This document shows, piece by piece, positions 12,430 to 24,300 of a DNA stretch of 64,000 nucleotides. How positions within the stretch are numbered: position 1 is the first letter of the stretch; every line of letters starts with the position of its first letter. The notes below the pieces were generated by a model that saw nothing but the letters and a program-made list of their open reading frames with translations, had not been told where the DNA came from and searched no databases. The DNA lies in contig JAMXBB010000004.1 in assembly GCA_024138015.1 (NCBI GenBank), forward strand, positions 6,654,409 through 6,718,408. The letters run 5' to 3'. The position numbers were made by a program, and so were the translations under genes. This DNA is from Lumnitzera littorea (taxonomy: Eukaryota; Streptophyta; Magnoliopsida; Myrtales; Combretaceae).

Positions 12430-12571
12430 AAAAAGAGCCGCCATGCATTATACCTCTTTTGGTAACGACGACCATCAAATCCCATGCAAAACTTGTGTAC
12501 TCGAAACAGTAAAACCATTTGTCTTCCAGCGTTAGGGTTGGGGTTAGGGTTTTTGGCATAGCATTCTTTCG
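12430..12571 (+). promoter_or_regulatory. FRL-A upstream region with telo-box-like motifs
   Basis: The sequence directly 5' of the FRL-A start contains TTAGGGTTGGGG and GGTTAGGGTTTTTGG at 12532-12555. These match the plant telo box (AAACCCTAA on the other strand), a motif known in 5' regions of many plant genes. The preceding ~100 bp (CCATGCATTATACCTCTTT, CCCATGCAAAACTT, CTCGAAACAGTAAAACC) is also present upstream of FRL-C in the opposite orientation, so it is a duplicated promoter/leader rather than random DNA. Transcription start is not determinable. Confidence 0.6.
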
Positions 12572-15050
12572 ATGGACAAAGTCAACGCGAGTTTGAGTTT
12601 AACTACTCTTGAGTCAAAAAGGCAGAACCTCTGTATCGTGCTTTCGCACCTTCACGAACGTTCATCTTCTCTTTTGCAGTTCTCTCTTCAGTCGAAAGAC
12701 ATTGAAGATAGTTATCAGGATTTGCACATTGCGCTCGAGAAGCATGAGAAGGAAGTTCATGAGCTGGAGGAGTCGGTTCAGCGTCGGTTAGTATACCTGA
12801 AAGGTCGGTGTTATGACTTGGAGATGAAGCGAAGCGAGCTAGGGTTTTTGGATGAGTCGCTGAAGTTTATCTGCAAGAAAATGGAGTTGAGAGAGAGTGA
12901 GCTCGCTGAGAGGATGAGGGTGGCGATTTTGAAGTGAAAGGGAGGGAGATTGAGGAGAAAGTGAAGGTTTTTGAGGACGTGAAGAGAGATTGGAAGAGAT
13001 CGAGGAAAGAGAGAGGCGTATAGAGGGAGCGTTCGAGGAGAGTGATAGGGAACTGGAGAAGAAAGAGAGGAAATTGAGGGATTTGGAGGAGTTTGGTCAG
13101 TGTCAGTCACGGTTTTTGGAAACTCGGTGTAGAGATGTGGAGCTGAAATGGAGCGAAATAAGGGTTCTGGATGAATCTATGAAGGTTATGTGTAAGAAAT
13201 GGAGTTGAGAGAGTGTGAATTCAGTGAGAAGATGAACTCGGTGCTTGAAGCAAAAGGGTGAGAGATTGAGGAGAAAGTCATGGTTCTTGAGGTCGTGAAG
13301 AGAGAGATTGTCGAGGGGTTGAAGGACATTGAAGAGAAAGAGAGCGGTGTGAAGAGAGCGTTTGAGGAGAAACAGAGGGAATTAGAGGAGACAGAGAAGG
13401 AATTGGAGGAGTTAAGGAAGAAAATTGAACAAAGAGAGAAGGAAATTGAGTGCAAAGAAAAGGAATTTGAAGTGAGATGTCAGGAGAGATTACGAGAAGC
13501 AGAGAGTAAAGAGAGGGAATGTGAAATTAGGTATAAGAAGCAATTTGACTTGCTTGAACTAGGAAAAATGGAAATTGAGAAGAAAATTGAGAGTGTTAGA
13601 TTGGGTGATAAAAAGTTGAAGGAACAGTGGGGAGAGATCGAAATGTGGAAGAGAGAGTTGAGGGGGTTGATATGAAGGAGAAGAGGTTGGAAGAATTGAG
13701 TGAAAAGCTTGAATTGGACAAAAGAGAACTCGAGGAGAGAGTTCTCAAAGCTAATTTGAGGGAGCAGTGGCTGGAGGAACGGTTTGAAGAGTTTGCCCTT
13801 GAGAAAAGTGAATTTGAAAGGTGGTTTTCTGAAGCTGTTGTGAAGGAGAAGAAATTGTCTGAGTGGGCTACAAAGCTTGAAATGAGAGAAAATCAATGTC
13901 AGGAATGGGCTAAAGAAACCGATACTAGTAAGAAACCAGTAACTTCTGGTGTGAGTAAAGCTGTTTCTGTGGATTTAGAGCATTGCGTGGTGATTGATGG
14001 AAAGATACTGCAAATTCTCTTGAATGAGCGTTGGTAGGAGCATGAAAAACTACGAGATTTGGTTTCTGCATTGCTTAGATTGTGTTCGAATCCTGCCATG
14101 CTTGTTTTGGATGCAATCAAGGGGTTTTACCACCCACAAACGAACCATGGAGATCGCAAGTTTGAACAGGATGTTATGAGGAGTAGTTGTCTTTTGCTGC
14201 TGGAGCTATTGGTGGAAATCGGTCCTAATATCAAGCCTCATGTAAGAGGTGAGGCCATGAAATTGTCTTTTGAATGGATCACCAAAATGAAAGTAGACTC
14301 AGAGCATTCCATGGAGATTGTAGCATTTCTGGAGCTTCTCAGTGCTTATGGACTGGCTGATACGTTGGATGCAGATAAGCTTGTATGTTATGCTGAGATT
14401 GTTGCTCCCTATAGACAGAATCCGTGGTGTTGTCAAGCATTGGGATTGTCTAAGAAGATTCCAGGTGGATTTTCCATCTTTTCCAGTTCCACGCTTGTTC
14501 AATCCATGGTCTATATTCATATTCATTATTATTATTATTATTTCTTTTTTGTTGTCTTTATCCTTTATGGTAGTAAGTTCATTAATTTACTAAATTGAAC
14601 TAAAATGAAACAAGTAATTTAAGAACAAGAGAACTTACTAAATACTAGCTTTGAAATGAGAGCAAATCAGATGCATATAAGGAAAGTTTATTAACAATAG
14701 ATTTCACTAAGCACACTAGATATAGATAAGATATATGGAGAAAAATTGGACAACCCAAAAGGATCCAAAAGATCTTATTGGAATATGATATTGAAGGGGA
14801 ACGCGAGGAAGGTAATTGAAATTGCTTTCTTCCAATGAATTTGTCAGAGTTTGAAGACTCAAATTTGGTAATGTTGACTGCAATTAATGATTATACAGAG
14901 ATATGTTTGTCCTATACTCTAGGCGAACAAACCTTTCTCCACATGGTATGAGAGAAGGTTCTTTCGTGGTACTTGCAAGAGTACAAGGACTCATTTTAAT
15001 TACACCATGCCTTTAAGTTAGATCTGAAGTTGGCTTAGCAATATTGTCAT

Positions 15051-15234
15051 CATAATTATTAAAATCACGAGTCAAAAATGCAATTTTACGAGTTTATGAT
15101 TTTATAACATTTTTCTTAATTAAAATAGATATAGTATATACAATTCTATAAATTTATGATTTTATCGATTTTGTGTAATTTTACCGTTTTTATATATTTA
15201 AATGAATAAGAAAATCACGATTTTGATAACTATG
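15051..15234. mobile_element. Small Mutator-like MITE, copy 1 (inside FRL-A intron 1)
   Basis: Ends are CATAATTATTAAAATCACGA and, reversed, CATAGTTATCAAAATCGTGA, which is a ~20-bp terminal inverted repeat. The interior shares TTTTACGAGTTTATGATTTTAT and CTTAATTAAAA with copies near 21.96, 36.1 and 47.5 kb. The element lies wholly within the intron after the first Frigida-domain exon. Flanking target duplication is not clear here. Confidence 0.7.
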
Positions 15235-16779
15235 ATTGATACACTTACTAACTTGCTTCCACACCTACTGAAACCCTTAGGATATCCAGTATTTCACACA
15301 CAGCCAATCAAGGAATAAGCTTAGAAGCAATTCTTAGCTACTCCGCATTTGTTGTCTAAAAACAATTGGTTTCTCTCTGTTTTTGTTTTATTGAAGTTCC
15401 GATTCATACTACAGAATAAATGCTGCAATCTTTAGTGCATGTCATACCAGCAACCACACAAGTAAAACTTTCATCCTCTTTCAGGTTTAAATAAGTTTAT
15501 CTAAATTTATAGCTATATGAGCATGATTTTTCCATCTCATTTTTCTTTGCATATTTAATTCAGAACCTCTTGAAAAGGAAGCAACACCTTGTGGCTTTAG
15601 AATTCATCAATGAATTTAATTTGATTAATGAGTTTCCACCACACTCCATCTTTGAAGACTTCATGAAGCCTTCAGAGAGTGGTTCAAAAGAAATTCTTAT
15701 GGATTTTCATTGAGGCAAAGGTAATTGTTATATGTTGGTCTGTAAAACCATTCTTTTTCTTAGGGCACATAAGTGAGCAACATGTTTCTTATACTGCTAT
15801 TTGAGGGACACTATATAATGATCTTGTCAGTCCAAATTTTTAGAACAGAATTTGGCTACAAACAAGAGAGTAGCTGATTTGAATGATGTAGCAGAATGTG
15901 TTGCATATGATCATATTAGAACAGGATCCATATCTGCAGACATTAAGCAATTGATAGATTCTTCCAAGCAAAAAGTCGGGGGAGGTAAAACTGCATCACC
16001 AGTTGACATTGGGGTCCAAATACCAGAGTTAAGCAACAATACGGACAAAGATCCTGCAATGGCTGAAATTGCTATATTGGTTTCAGCAGACACCTCTGCT
16101 TCTGTAGATAGAGGACGTGGTACAAATGTGACAACGTATACTGTATAACTTGGAATTCCGGGTCAAGAGCAGGTTGAAAGGCCATATCCTCAAACATGTG
16201 GATCAGTGGATGCTCCACCTTAATTTTGCTGCTAATTTGCCCATTCATCGACGAGAAAAATATTGTCAGCAGCAAGCTGATTCAAATGCTCATATAGGTA
16301 TAGCATATTGAATCCTCTGCACTATCATGTTCATACGATATTGACTTTAATATTTTCCATCGATTTATTGTTCTTTTCTTGTTATTAATAGCTGGGAGGA
16401 ACGCACTCAAGATTATACGGGGATTATATATTATCCTAGGTCAGAATTACCCCTTTGTTTTACTATGATATGATATTATGAAAAATTGGTCTGAACCCTG
16501 TCATACATCTGGGATCACCAATTTTTTTGATGTTCGTGCTTCCATCCTTTAGCATGGCTGTTATTGTCGCTGTCTTCTCTACATGATTAAATAAAATAGG
16601 TTTCAGCATGAATCGCAAGATGATCGCACCTAATGGATTTGAGCTTATTGACTATGGTCTTGTGACTTCTCAGGTTGCCTTCCTCCTAATCTTTTTGTCT
16701 GTAGAGATGTTGAACGCTTGAAGACATTGCTTGTTGAGAATGTCAATAATGAGTGGCCCAGGATGGTATTTCCTCTATT

Positions 16780-17055
16780 TTAAATTGTGCACGTGATTCA
16801 GCATATCTTGTTTTGGCCACAATGAAGAACATCAACTCTTCAAAATTGGACAAGGATGGAGGATTAGCGATGCGAATTCCTGAGAAAGGTTGCATTTAAT
16901 TGTTGGAACATTTAAACAATCTTCCCCCAATCATTGAACCTCATGTTCATCGAGAAGCCAGAAATTTTGCCCGGGCTTGTAGATCAAAGTTGAAACTAAA
17001 GAAAGATCATGTCACGGGAGTAGTATCAATCCTAAGCCAAGTTCAAGCTTCAACA
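16780..17055 (+). pseudogene. FRL-A second Frigida-domain remnant
   Basis: Reads 'LLEHLNNLPPIIEPHVHREA' then 'RNFARACRSKLKLKKDHV', the helix pair conserved in Frigida domains (compare 'LLEHLMLNAPQVKPSAKRTA' in FRL-B). A TAA stop at about 16897 interrupts just before LLEHL, and the domain breaks off after the KKDHV block, so the C-terminal half is lost. It shows that FRL-A once had the same two-domain layout as FRL-B. It is part of the FRL-A pseudogene. Confidence 0.7.
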
Positions 17056-17149
17056 TAATTTAATGACAATGTTTCAAGATAATCGAATTTTAACAAGTTT
17101 AGTCTATCTGAGCTTTAAATTTTATGATTAACACTCCAAGCAGTACTGG

Positions 17150-17389
17150 AGTAGGTAAGCGTTGAAGAAATTTGAAAGGGAGATTGAGCAATTAGAAAGG
17201 CAGCATGAAGAAAGTGTACATCTGCATGGTAAGCGTTGCAGGACTGGAGTAGGTAGCGGATTAAAACGAAAACAAGAGCATATGTGATCCGATCCATCTT
17301 CATTTGGCGCTTTCTTTCTCACTAAGGAATCTGGATCATCTGCTGCCTCCTCCAATGCTCCTAGCAGCAACTCTAAACGTCAGAAGTAG
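17150..17389 (+). pseudogene. FRL-A terminal exon remnant, basic tail
   Basis: The frame reads 'LKKFEREIEQLERQHEESV', then 'GKRCRTGVGSGLKRKQEHM', a TGA, and then a Ser/Ala-rich end 'SSNAPSSNSKRQK' with a TAG at 17387-17389. A coiled-coil stub followed by Lys/Arg clusters fits the C-terminal tail of FRL proteins with a possible nuclear localisation signal. The GGAGTAGGTA phrase occurs twice (about 17148 and 17244), marking a small internal duplication. Confidence 0.6.
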
Positions 17390-18283
17390 GAACAGACAGC
17401 GATGCTCCTGCCTATTCCAAAGGTTCTATTAGCTTATATTATTTGTGTATGCTAATGCTTTAGAAGTTGCCATGTGATTTTCTTTTCTAATTATAAACCA
17501 TTCCACATGTAATTTAACTAGATAATTAATTGCCCCTTTTAATTTAGATTACTCACAATGTCGATGTGCCGCCTAATGGTACAACCCTGTTATCCTAGTT
17601 GCCTAAGATTCTACACTGAACGTTGTATATTTTATGTTCCTACTTTATGGTATTTTGGTGCTCTGCTGAAATGTACCCTGGCTAATGTTCCATCCTCCTA
17701 TCCAAAAGTCCAGATTTGAAGATTAGATAAAAATCACAGTAGGTAAAATTTACCCATTTTACGACGTGACATTTAAATTTTTTGATTACTAAACATGCTA
17801 CTGAATTTTTCTCTCGCTTGCTAACATTTGAAATTTGTGTTTACAATTTTTTTCAAAGTGAGCAAATTGAACAAAATGAACATAGAATTTTACAATTCCC
17901 AAAAAAGCTTTGAACTGCAATATTCAAATTTGTTTAGAATAGCAGATAATCGAATTGCAGGACATCTATCCTTAATATTACCTTATTAACTTAATTAACT
18001 AGTTTTTTTTTTTTCCTTTTTCTGGGGCCAACTTTATTAACTTTACATTCCAATATAATTTGAAACTTGCTCTACGGTACTTCCATGCTAGCTATTTGCT
18101 TTTTTTTTCATTTTTTTCCCTTACTACATTATACATGTGGGAAAAGAGAATTAAACTTAGTCTATTCGATACAAAATCAATAGTTATACCAGTAGATTTT
18201 AATGATTTTAGTTAAATAGCCAATTCTCCCAATTATTAAAGAAAATAGAAAAAAGAAAAGCATAGAATCAAAGGACACTATTC
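17390..18283. other. Intergenic between FRL-A and the 18.3-kb MITE
   Basis: The first ~300 bp may be the FRL-A 3' untranslated region. After that it is AT-rich DNA with poly-T runs and no coding potential. Confidence 0.5.
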
Positions 18284-19027
18284 AATGCACTACATAAACT
18301 TTAACCCAATGACTAGGGATGAGAAAAAAAAAAAGAAAAATCAGCAAAGCCAAACCAATTCCCAAACTGAATTAAATTAAACTAAAAATATGGTTTAAAA
18401 AATTCCCAATTTAAATCAAATTGAAAATTTATAATTGGTTTGAAAAGATAAATCAAACTAACTCGTAAAACCGAACTAAATGTTTTATAAAATATAGTAA
18501 TGTTTTATTTTAATTAAAGAATTTCTTTTGTTATATTATAGAACTTAAAAAATTATTTACATTTATTGAAATATATATATTAAATTTTTAATTTTTATAA
18601 TATATAATTTATATATGTTATTTGACTCAAAGCTTGTACTTTATGCTATCCTTATAAATGAAATTAGTTATTAATAAATTTGAAAATTTTTAATCATATG
18701 AATATTAATTTCATCAATCTCTATTACAATAATACTTGTTATTTTAAATCAATTCAATACTTTCTACATTAGATTATATATGTCATAAATATACTTTTCT
18801 AAATTAAGAGATATATGGTTGAATTTGTAAATTAATTTGAACCAAACCAAAGTTTTGTGGTTCAACAAAATTCTCAATTTGAATTGTACGGTTTGATTTA
18901 AAATTATAAAAATCCAAACTGTATTTTTATGATTTGATTGAGTTTATAGAGAAAAATTAAACCAAACTCATCTGCACCATCCCTATGATTGATTACCTAA
19001 TGCACTACATAAACTTTACCCTAATGA
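18284..19027. repeat. 29-bp direct repeats flanking the MITE
   Basis: AATGCACTACATAAACTTTA plus nine more bases occurs at 18284-18312, ending two bases before the MITE, and again at 18999-19027, 13 bp after it. The two copies match at 27 of 29 positions. They are too long to be a usual MITE target duplication. Confidence 0.8.
18314..18985. mobile_element. hAT-like MITE, 672 bp
   Basis: The ends are TAGGGATGAG and CACCATCCCTA, so the terminal inverted repeat begins TAGGGATG. Sub-terminal arms contain AACCAAAC/GTTTGGTT-type motifs at both sides (near 18350-18480 and 18840-18970) around an AT-rich core. This layout is common for non-autonomous hAT-like elements. No 8-bp target duplication is obvious. 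Confidence 0.65.
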
Positions 19028-19319
19028 ATGCTAAATGAGTCGCTTAATTAAATTTTTGTGTCTGCTAATACAGATGTCCGAGTCATTTCCATTAAAAGTC
19101 GTCAAACACAATATTTTTCAACTAATAGGATCACAGCATTGACTATTTCTTAAAAGAAAAAATAACATAAAGCCACAACGGACCCCAACCTATTCAAATA
19201 TGCACGCTAAAAATTACGAGGTCCTCACGTTGTGGTTTTTGTCACGAAAGAGCACCCTACAGGGATGTAAAAGTTCATATATTCCACTCAAGTCATTACT
19301 ACTTCTGTTGCGTGTCTTT
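19028..19319. other. Intergenic, no gene seen
   Basis: No feature supported. It precedes the region duplicated between FRL-B and FRL-D. Confidence 0.4.
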
Positions 19320-19660
19320 AATGAAATTAAAAATAAAAATGCAATTACCATGCAATTTAGACAAAAATAACACTATAATGTTGGTATTTTTTTTTTTTCT
19401 TCCCTTCCTTTGACCAATAATAATGTTGGTGGTTAGAATGTGATATTTTCTCAGTTTTTTTGCAGCTATTACAAGTATCCATACGGTTTACTATATTGTT
19501 CTAACTAATGAAAATGCTCCAAATGTTCTTAGAAGTTCTCATTCCATGTAAACATCTGCATCTATAGCATGAAGACCCAAATTTAGTAATCCCCTGTAAC
19601 TCCCAAATGTTACAATGAGAGGATCTGGGCCATTCCTTCCATTCAAAAATATTGGATCCA
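19320..19660 (-). repeat. FRL-B 3' flank, duplicated at 49.9-50.2 kb
   Basis: GCAATTTAGACAAAAAT, TTGCAGCT-TTACAA and AATGCTCCAAAT-TTCTTGT/AGAAGTTCT landmarks appear in the same order at 49905-50200. This stretch therefore belongs to the segment copied together with the FRL-B/FRL-D gene. An open frame of 88 codons on the minus strand here has no recognisable product and is not conserved as a frame in the copy. Confidence 0.65.
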
Positions 19661-20859
19661 TAATTTTGTAAACTTAAGTAACGTTTAATTATTAAAACTA
19701 AATAGGATGAGGAAATTTCAACAATACAAATATAAGAAGTGCAAGGCAACATAATATTATTGTACAATAATTGGTTTGCATAATATTAAACAAGAATTTT
19801 TATTATATCCTTTATTTAATGTACATAAGTACTAAACTCAATATTATTTCTTAAGATTTATATCATTAATTTTATCTAATATTTATTCAACAATGTTTTT
19901 ATATTATTTGAAAAGTAAAAATTTTAAATATCATCTAATATTTATATAATTACATTTATATCTTTGATATTTTTGTTTTTATCAAATAAAATCAATTTTT
20001 ATATCGTATTTTATGAAACAAATTTCGATTTTTTTTTTTGGGTCTAGTAATCAAGCTCAAATTACAAATCTTACAAATCAAATATTGAACCGTCATTAGA
20101 TCGTTGAAAATGGAATGTAATGAATGGAAATGTAAGGTGGCATTGTGCGATAACTTTAAGCGGAGAATAAAAGTGAACGGAAGAAGAAAGAAGAATAACA
20201 TTTGTCTTATTTAGTTGTTTTTTTCCCTTCTTTTGTAAGCATGGTTTTTTTCCCAGAAGCTTGTGGCTGTATAGCTACTGTATCGATTTAGGCATCTTTT
20301 TGTTTTGTTGATGGTTTTGTGTATGCTTCTTTGTTTGTATCTCTTTTATTTAATGAAATTCTATATAAGTTTCAATTTACATAAATAAAAAAAAAAATCG
20401 AAATCCTCCTTGACATGACACCACAGCTATTAAAAAAAAAGAAAAGAAAAGAAAAACCTTGCAATTGCAACAATATTCACTAAAGTAAAATGGGACAATC
20501 ATATGAACTACAAACTTATTTTCTCTTTGTTACTTCTCCTTCGTGATACCAAGCAATGAAAATAACATCTCTCTCAATTTCCTTCCGTTTCCCTCTTATC
20601 TCAACAGACACAAAATGAAAATTATACTTTTTTTCCCATTCCACTTGTTTTTCTTGTGGACAGTATTGCCATAGTAATGATAAAAAAATAGCTCGGAAAA
20701 TTTTAAAAAAAAATAACGAAATCAAAAGCTTAGTTTGTCCATCTTAGAATCCAAGACTCACTAGGAAGGAGCAAGGGTGGTGGAATGCAAGATGGAGGAG
20801 AAACATTATAGTGATGATCAAGTATACCAACCTTAACAAAAAACACAATCAGCATGATT
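19661..20859. other. AT-rich DNA downstream of FRL-B
   Basis: No gene supported. It contains poly-A/T runs and AAAAGAAAAG repeats near 20432-20455. Confidence 0.5.
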
Positions 20860-21060
20860 ATGAACGACATTATAGTGATGAGCAGAAAGTCAAGCATCAC
20901 AAACCAACTTCACCTGCACATTCCCAGCCCATGGCGAACCAAAACCACCAGAAAATCCACAACAACAAACTTGAGCAAACATTGGAGAAGAACCAATACT
21001 CACTGTAGCTCCAGCGGTACCAATGGAAGCACACACTATTCAATAAGATGAATAATATTA
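20860..21060 (-). other. Conserved block 3' of FRL-B, possible former C-terminal exon
   Basis: Minus-strand reading gives 'SSPMFAQVCCCGFSGGFGS' and 'PWAGNVQ' before a stop. A diverged copy is present at about 50990-51170 beside the FRL-D tail. A Gly/Ser/Pro/aromatic-rich end is typical of FRL proteins, so this may have been coding sequence following the KRRR tail in an alternative or ancestral gene model. In FRL-B as called, the TAG at 21301 ends the protein first. Confidence 0.35.
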
Positions 21061-21300
21061 TCAGAGCAGAACGCCTTGCAATTCTACCATTCTTTCCTAA
21101 AACTTCACTAAATTACCTGTTAGTTATCTGAACTTAAAAGACTTACATTTGCAGTGATTCTACCAAAAGAGAACTGTAGCAAGGACATCATACTGCTTAA
21201 ATAAGCCCACAAGAGTAAGCAAAAGAGCTTATAATACAGAAGTATCTTGTTAGAGTTGTTACTTTGGCATCAATTAAATTGATTTTTTTATGTGCAGGAC

Positions 21301-24300
21301 CTAACTTGGATGCAATGTACGTCTCCGCTTGTCCGGTTGGGCTTGAATGTGAGTACTTGTCCTACCGTGTTTTTTCTCTCTCTGCTGCAGATTAGCCCTT
21401 GGATCAGAAGTAGAAGCAGCACCATCTGGAACAAGATTAACAGTAGAAAACAGAAGAATTCAAGGGATTGTCATCGAACAAGGCATATAAATAAAGCTAA
21501 GCTTCACCTAGAAAATATATTTTTTAAGCTTGGTACTTTTTATTTTTATTGGGGATTGGTTTAGAAACTCAAACATGTAAAAACCACATGTAAGTAACGA
21601 TGTCCTTATTAAGGATTTATAAACAGTCAGCAAACCAAAATATGCATCCTAAGCACTCATGGACTATGATCAAAAAGGAAAGAAAAGAGGAAAAAAAAAA
21701 GAAGGAAAAATCAGAGACAAATATGTGTCACGACTATAAGCCTGTTACCTATAATAGGACCTCAGACTACATCTTAACTGCCTTGGAACCAAAATCGATA
21801 TTCCAATGGGAAACAAAAGGCAAAACTGCATTTGATACACCAAAAGGCACAACCGAAAGTTCTAGAAGTGATTTATCACATAAATAATAGCAACTACGCC
21901 ACTGTCACCGCCACCACCACTACTGCCACCCACTAAGAGGGATCTTCTGTCATTACTATAATTGTTAAAATCACGAGTAATTATTTAATTTTACGAGTTT
22001 ATGATTTTATAATTTTTTTTCTTAATTAAAACAAATATAAAATCATTTGAGAGCAAACATTTAGTAGAGTTACAAATTTTGATATATAATTTTATAAATT
22101 TATGATTTTATCGGTTTTGTACAATTTTATACAATTTTACACGTACAAATATACAGTGGAATGTTACTTTCTAGTGATTTACCACATCATTATTTCCTAA
22201 TTAATTTAAAAGGTTTTACTTTATCTATAGGTCATCGATGCCATGCAGTGCTTATATAGTACTTTTTCTTATTTGTGCCTCATAAAATTGGGTGTTTGGA
22301 AAACATCTTTTTTGCATCTTATTACTTATCTAGTTCTTCTTTATCCAATCTATATCTTATTTTTGTCTCATTTTGACAAATATTGGGACATTTATAAAAC
22401 ATTGAAACATATAAGACAGGTCATGCAAACGATTAACATTCAATAACAGTCCTTTTACTTTGATGAATGGAAAAGTCACAACGAATAAAAAAATTAATTT
22501 GTGGTGTTGAATAATTATAAAATCGATTCCTTATCAAGAGGGAATAGAGCCCCTTTCAAATTTCAAATAAATAAGGAATTAGATGCTAATTACAGGAATA
22601 CATATTCTATTCCCTCACAGTTACCTTTAAGTAAACAAGCCATCTATTTATTGCTCTAAATATGGCAAGACAGAGTGGTAAAAAGAATAATGGACATGCT
22701 AGATCATCAGTTTTATTCAAAATGGAAATCCATTGATTTTTATTATGTATATTTCAATTTAAGAACAATGGATATGTTAGATCAATAGTTTAGACTTTAT
22801 TTTATCAACATGACAGATCACATAACTCATTTTGTAAGAAAAATTGTTAATGGCCTAGGATCAGGATCTAGTTATGGATGATATTCGTAGGACAAAGAGC
22901 TAAGGAATCATCCAAAAGGAGCTCTCCCATGTCATAAAGGTAAGGGCTCAATAGAAAGAAAATCTGATACCATAAACTATTTTAAACTAAAGTCAAGTTA
23001 AAAGACTAATGTTACTAAGATAAATCTTTGGTCGCTTTTATGTGACCTGTTTGGACCTACATATAAAGGAGTTGTAGATGACCCTCATGGACTCAAATAC
23101 ATTAACTATTCCCATTCCTCTATTTATCTATTAATGAATCCATCCGTGCTTTCAACTTAGCTTGTCATGAGTGTCCCATCATCTAATCTACGATAATTTC
23201 CAAGCAATATGAAAATCCTAAGGAGATTGAATAGGAGGCATAGTTCACGAAAAATTCTAATATCAATAAAGAACAATATCTTTTCACTGAAAATAAGGTT
23301 TCATATTTTGAGAAAATAACCAGACAGGATTCATTTGTGGACATGTCACATGCCAACCTTAAATTAAGGGCACGTGGAGAGTAAAGCAAACAAGAAAATT
23401 AAAGAAAGAGCATATACTAGTCGCTTATACACAACACACGACCAAGCATGCATATGAGTTACCTGTAAACTTTTCCGGGAAACCAAGGGTGTGACATAAT
23501 TCAGTTGTCTTATCATGCAGGGGAACAACTTCGACCAATCTCAGAATTTCCGCTTTCCTAAACAAGGAAACCAATTTGTATGAAGCCAAAAGATGCAGAA
23601 ATCTCAGAACTTCCATGTGGTTCTCGGGATTAGCACGATCCAGTCTCTGTTTCCATTCTGCAGCTAGCTTTCTAGCTCCCTCTTTGACTTCCTCTGCTAT
23701 TGGTGGTGACACAATCATCAGCTGCTTGAGATGGATTACGTGAGTTTTAACCACATCATTTTGAGAACCAACAGCCTCTCTTTGAGGGTGCTTTTTGTAA
23801 GACCCCTCTATGAAATCCAAAACAAGTTTTGCTGGGTCTTTGGCATTTCGGAGTGCGTCTAAAATTTCTTTATCAGTAAAACTTTCGTTCAGAGGCTCAT
23901 TTCGAGATGATTGCAAACTTCTTTTGCCTATCGAGGCCCTTAAATCAGGAACCACAGCTAAAGAATCACTTGCATGGTACACTGGGAAATCTCCCAACGG
24001 TTCGGTCTTTACTGCCCCCTTGGAAGTCGCATTCATGATTCCTGTCAAAGGCATGTAGTGTTTGACAGTCTTGAACATATCACTAGTAATGCTCTCTGCT
24101 AATATCAAACTAGAAAAAGCTATTGATTGAGAGAGTAATTTTATAATAGTTCACTTATGCAACCAAAATGCAACAAATAAAACTACAGAAGACTGTCAAA
24201 CTATAGAAATATTGATCTATAAGAAGCTGAACATATGTTCAAAGGAAACCAGCCACAAAAAATATCAAAGGAGGCAATGCCAGAGTATTGAAAAATTTTT

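Larger units (their letters stand above)
12572..17389 (+). pseudogene. FRL-A: FRIGIDA-like pseudogene, two-Frigida-domain type
   Basis: This copy matches FRL-C most closely: its N-terminus 'MDKVNASLSLTTLESK' parallels 'MEKINVSLSPSTMELR'. Exon 1 (12572-14464, donor CCAG|GTGGAT) would encode a Glu/Lys/Arg coiled coil and then a Frigida domain ('LVLDAIKGFY', 'IKPHVRGEAMKLSFEW', 'SMEIVAFLELLSAYGL'). It is broken by indels near 12928, 12990, 13199 and 13640 and by stops at 13259-13261 (TGA) and 14035-14037 (TAG). Exon 2 (15564-15720) gives 'NLLKRKQHLVALEFINEFNL' with a TGA at 15711. Exon 3 starts at 15844 in matching phase. A second Frigida-domain remnant lies near 16780-17055, and a basic tail ends at 17389. 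Seven lesions argue against simple sequencing error. The family acts in the nucleus (FRIGIDA family); this copy should not make a full protein. Confidence 0.9.

Noticed and set aside
12532..12555. Interstitial telomere repeat array
   Set aside because: Only two or three degenerate TTAGGG-type units in a promoter setting; a telo box explains it better.
12811..13896. Minus-strand frames opposite FRL-A exon 1
   Set aside because: Same antisense effect; the plus strand carries the FRL match.
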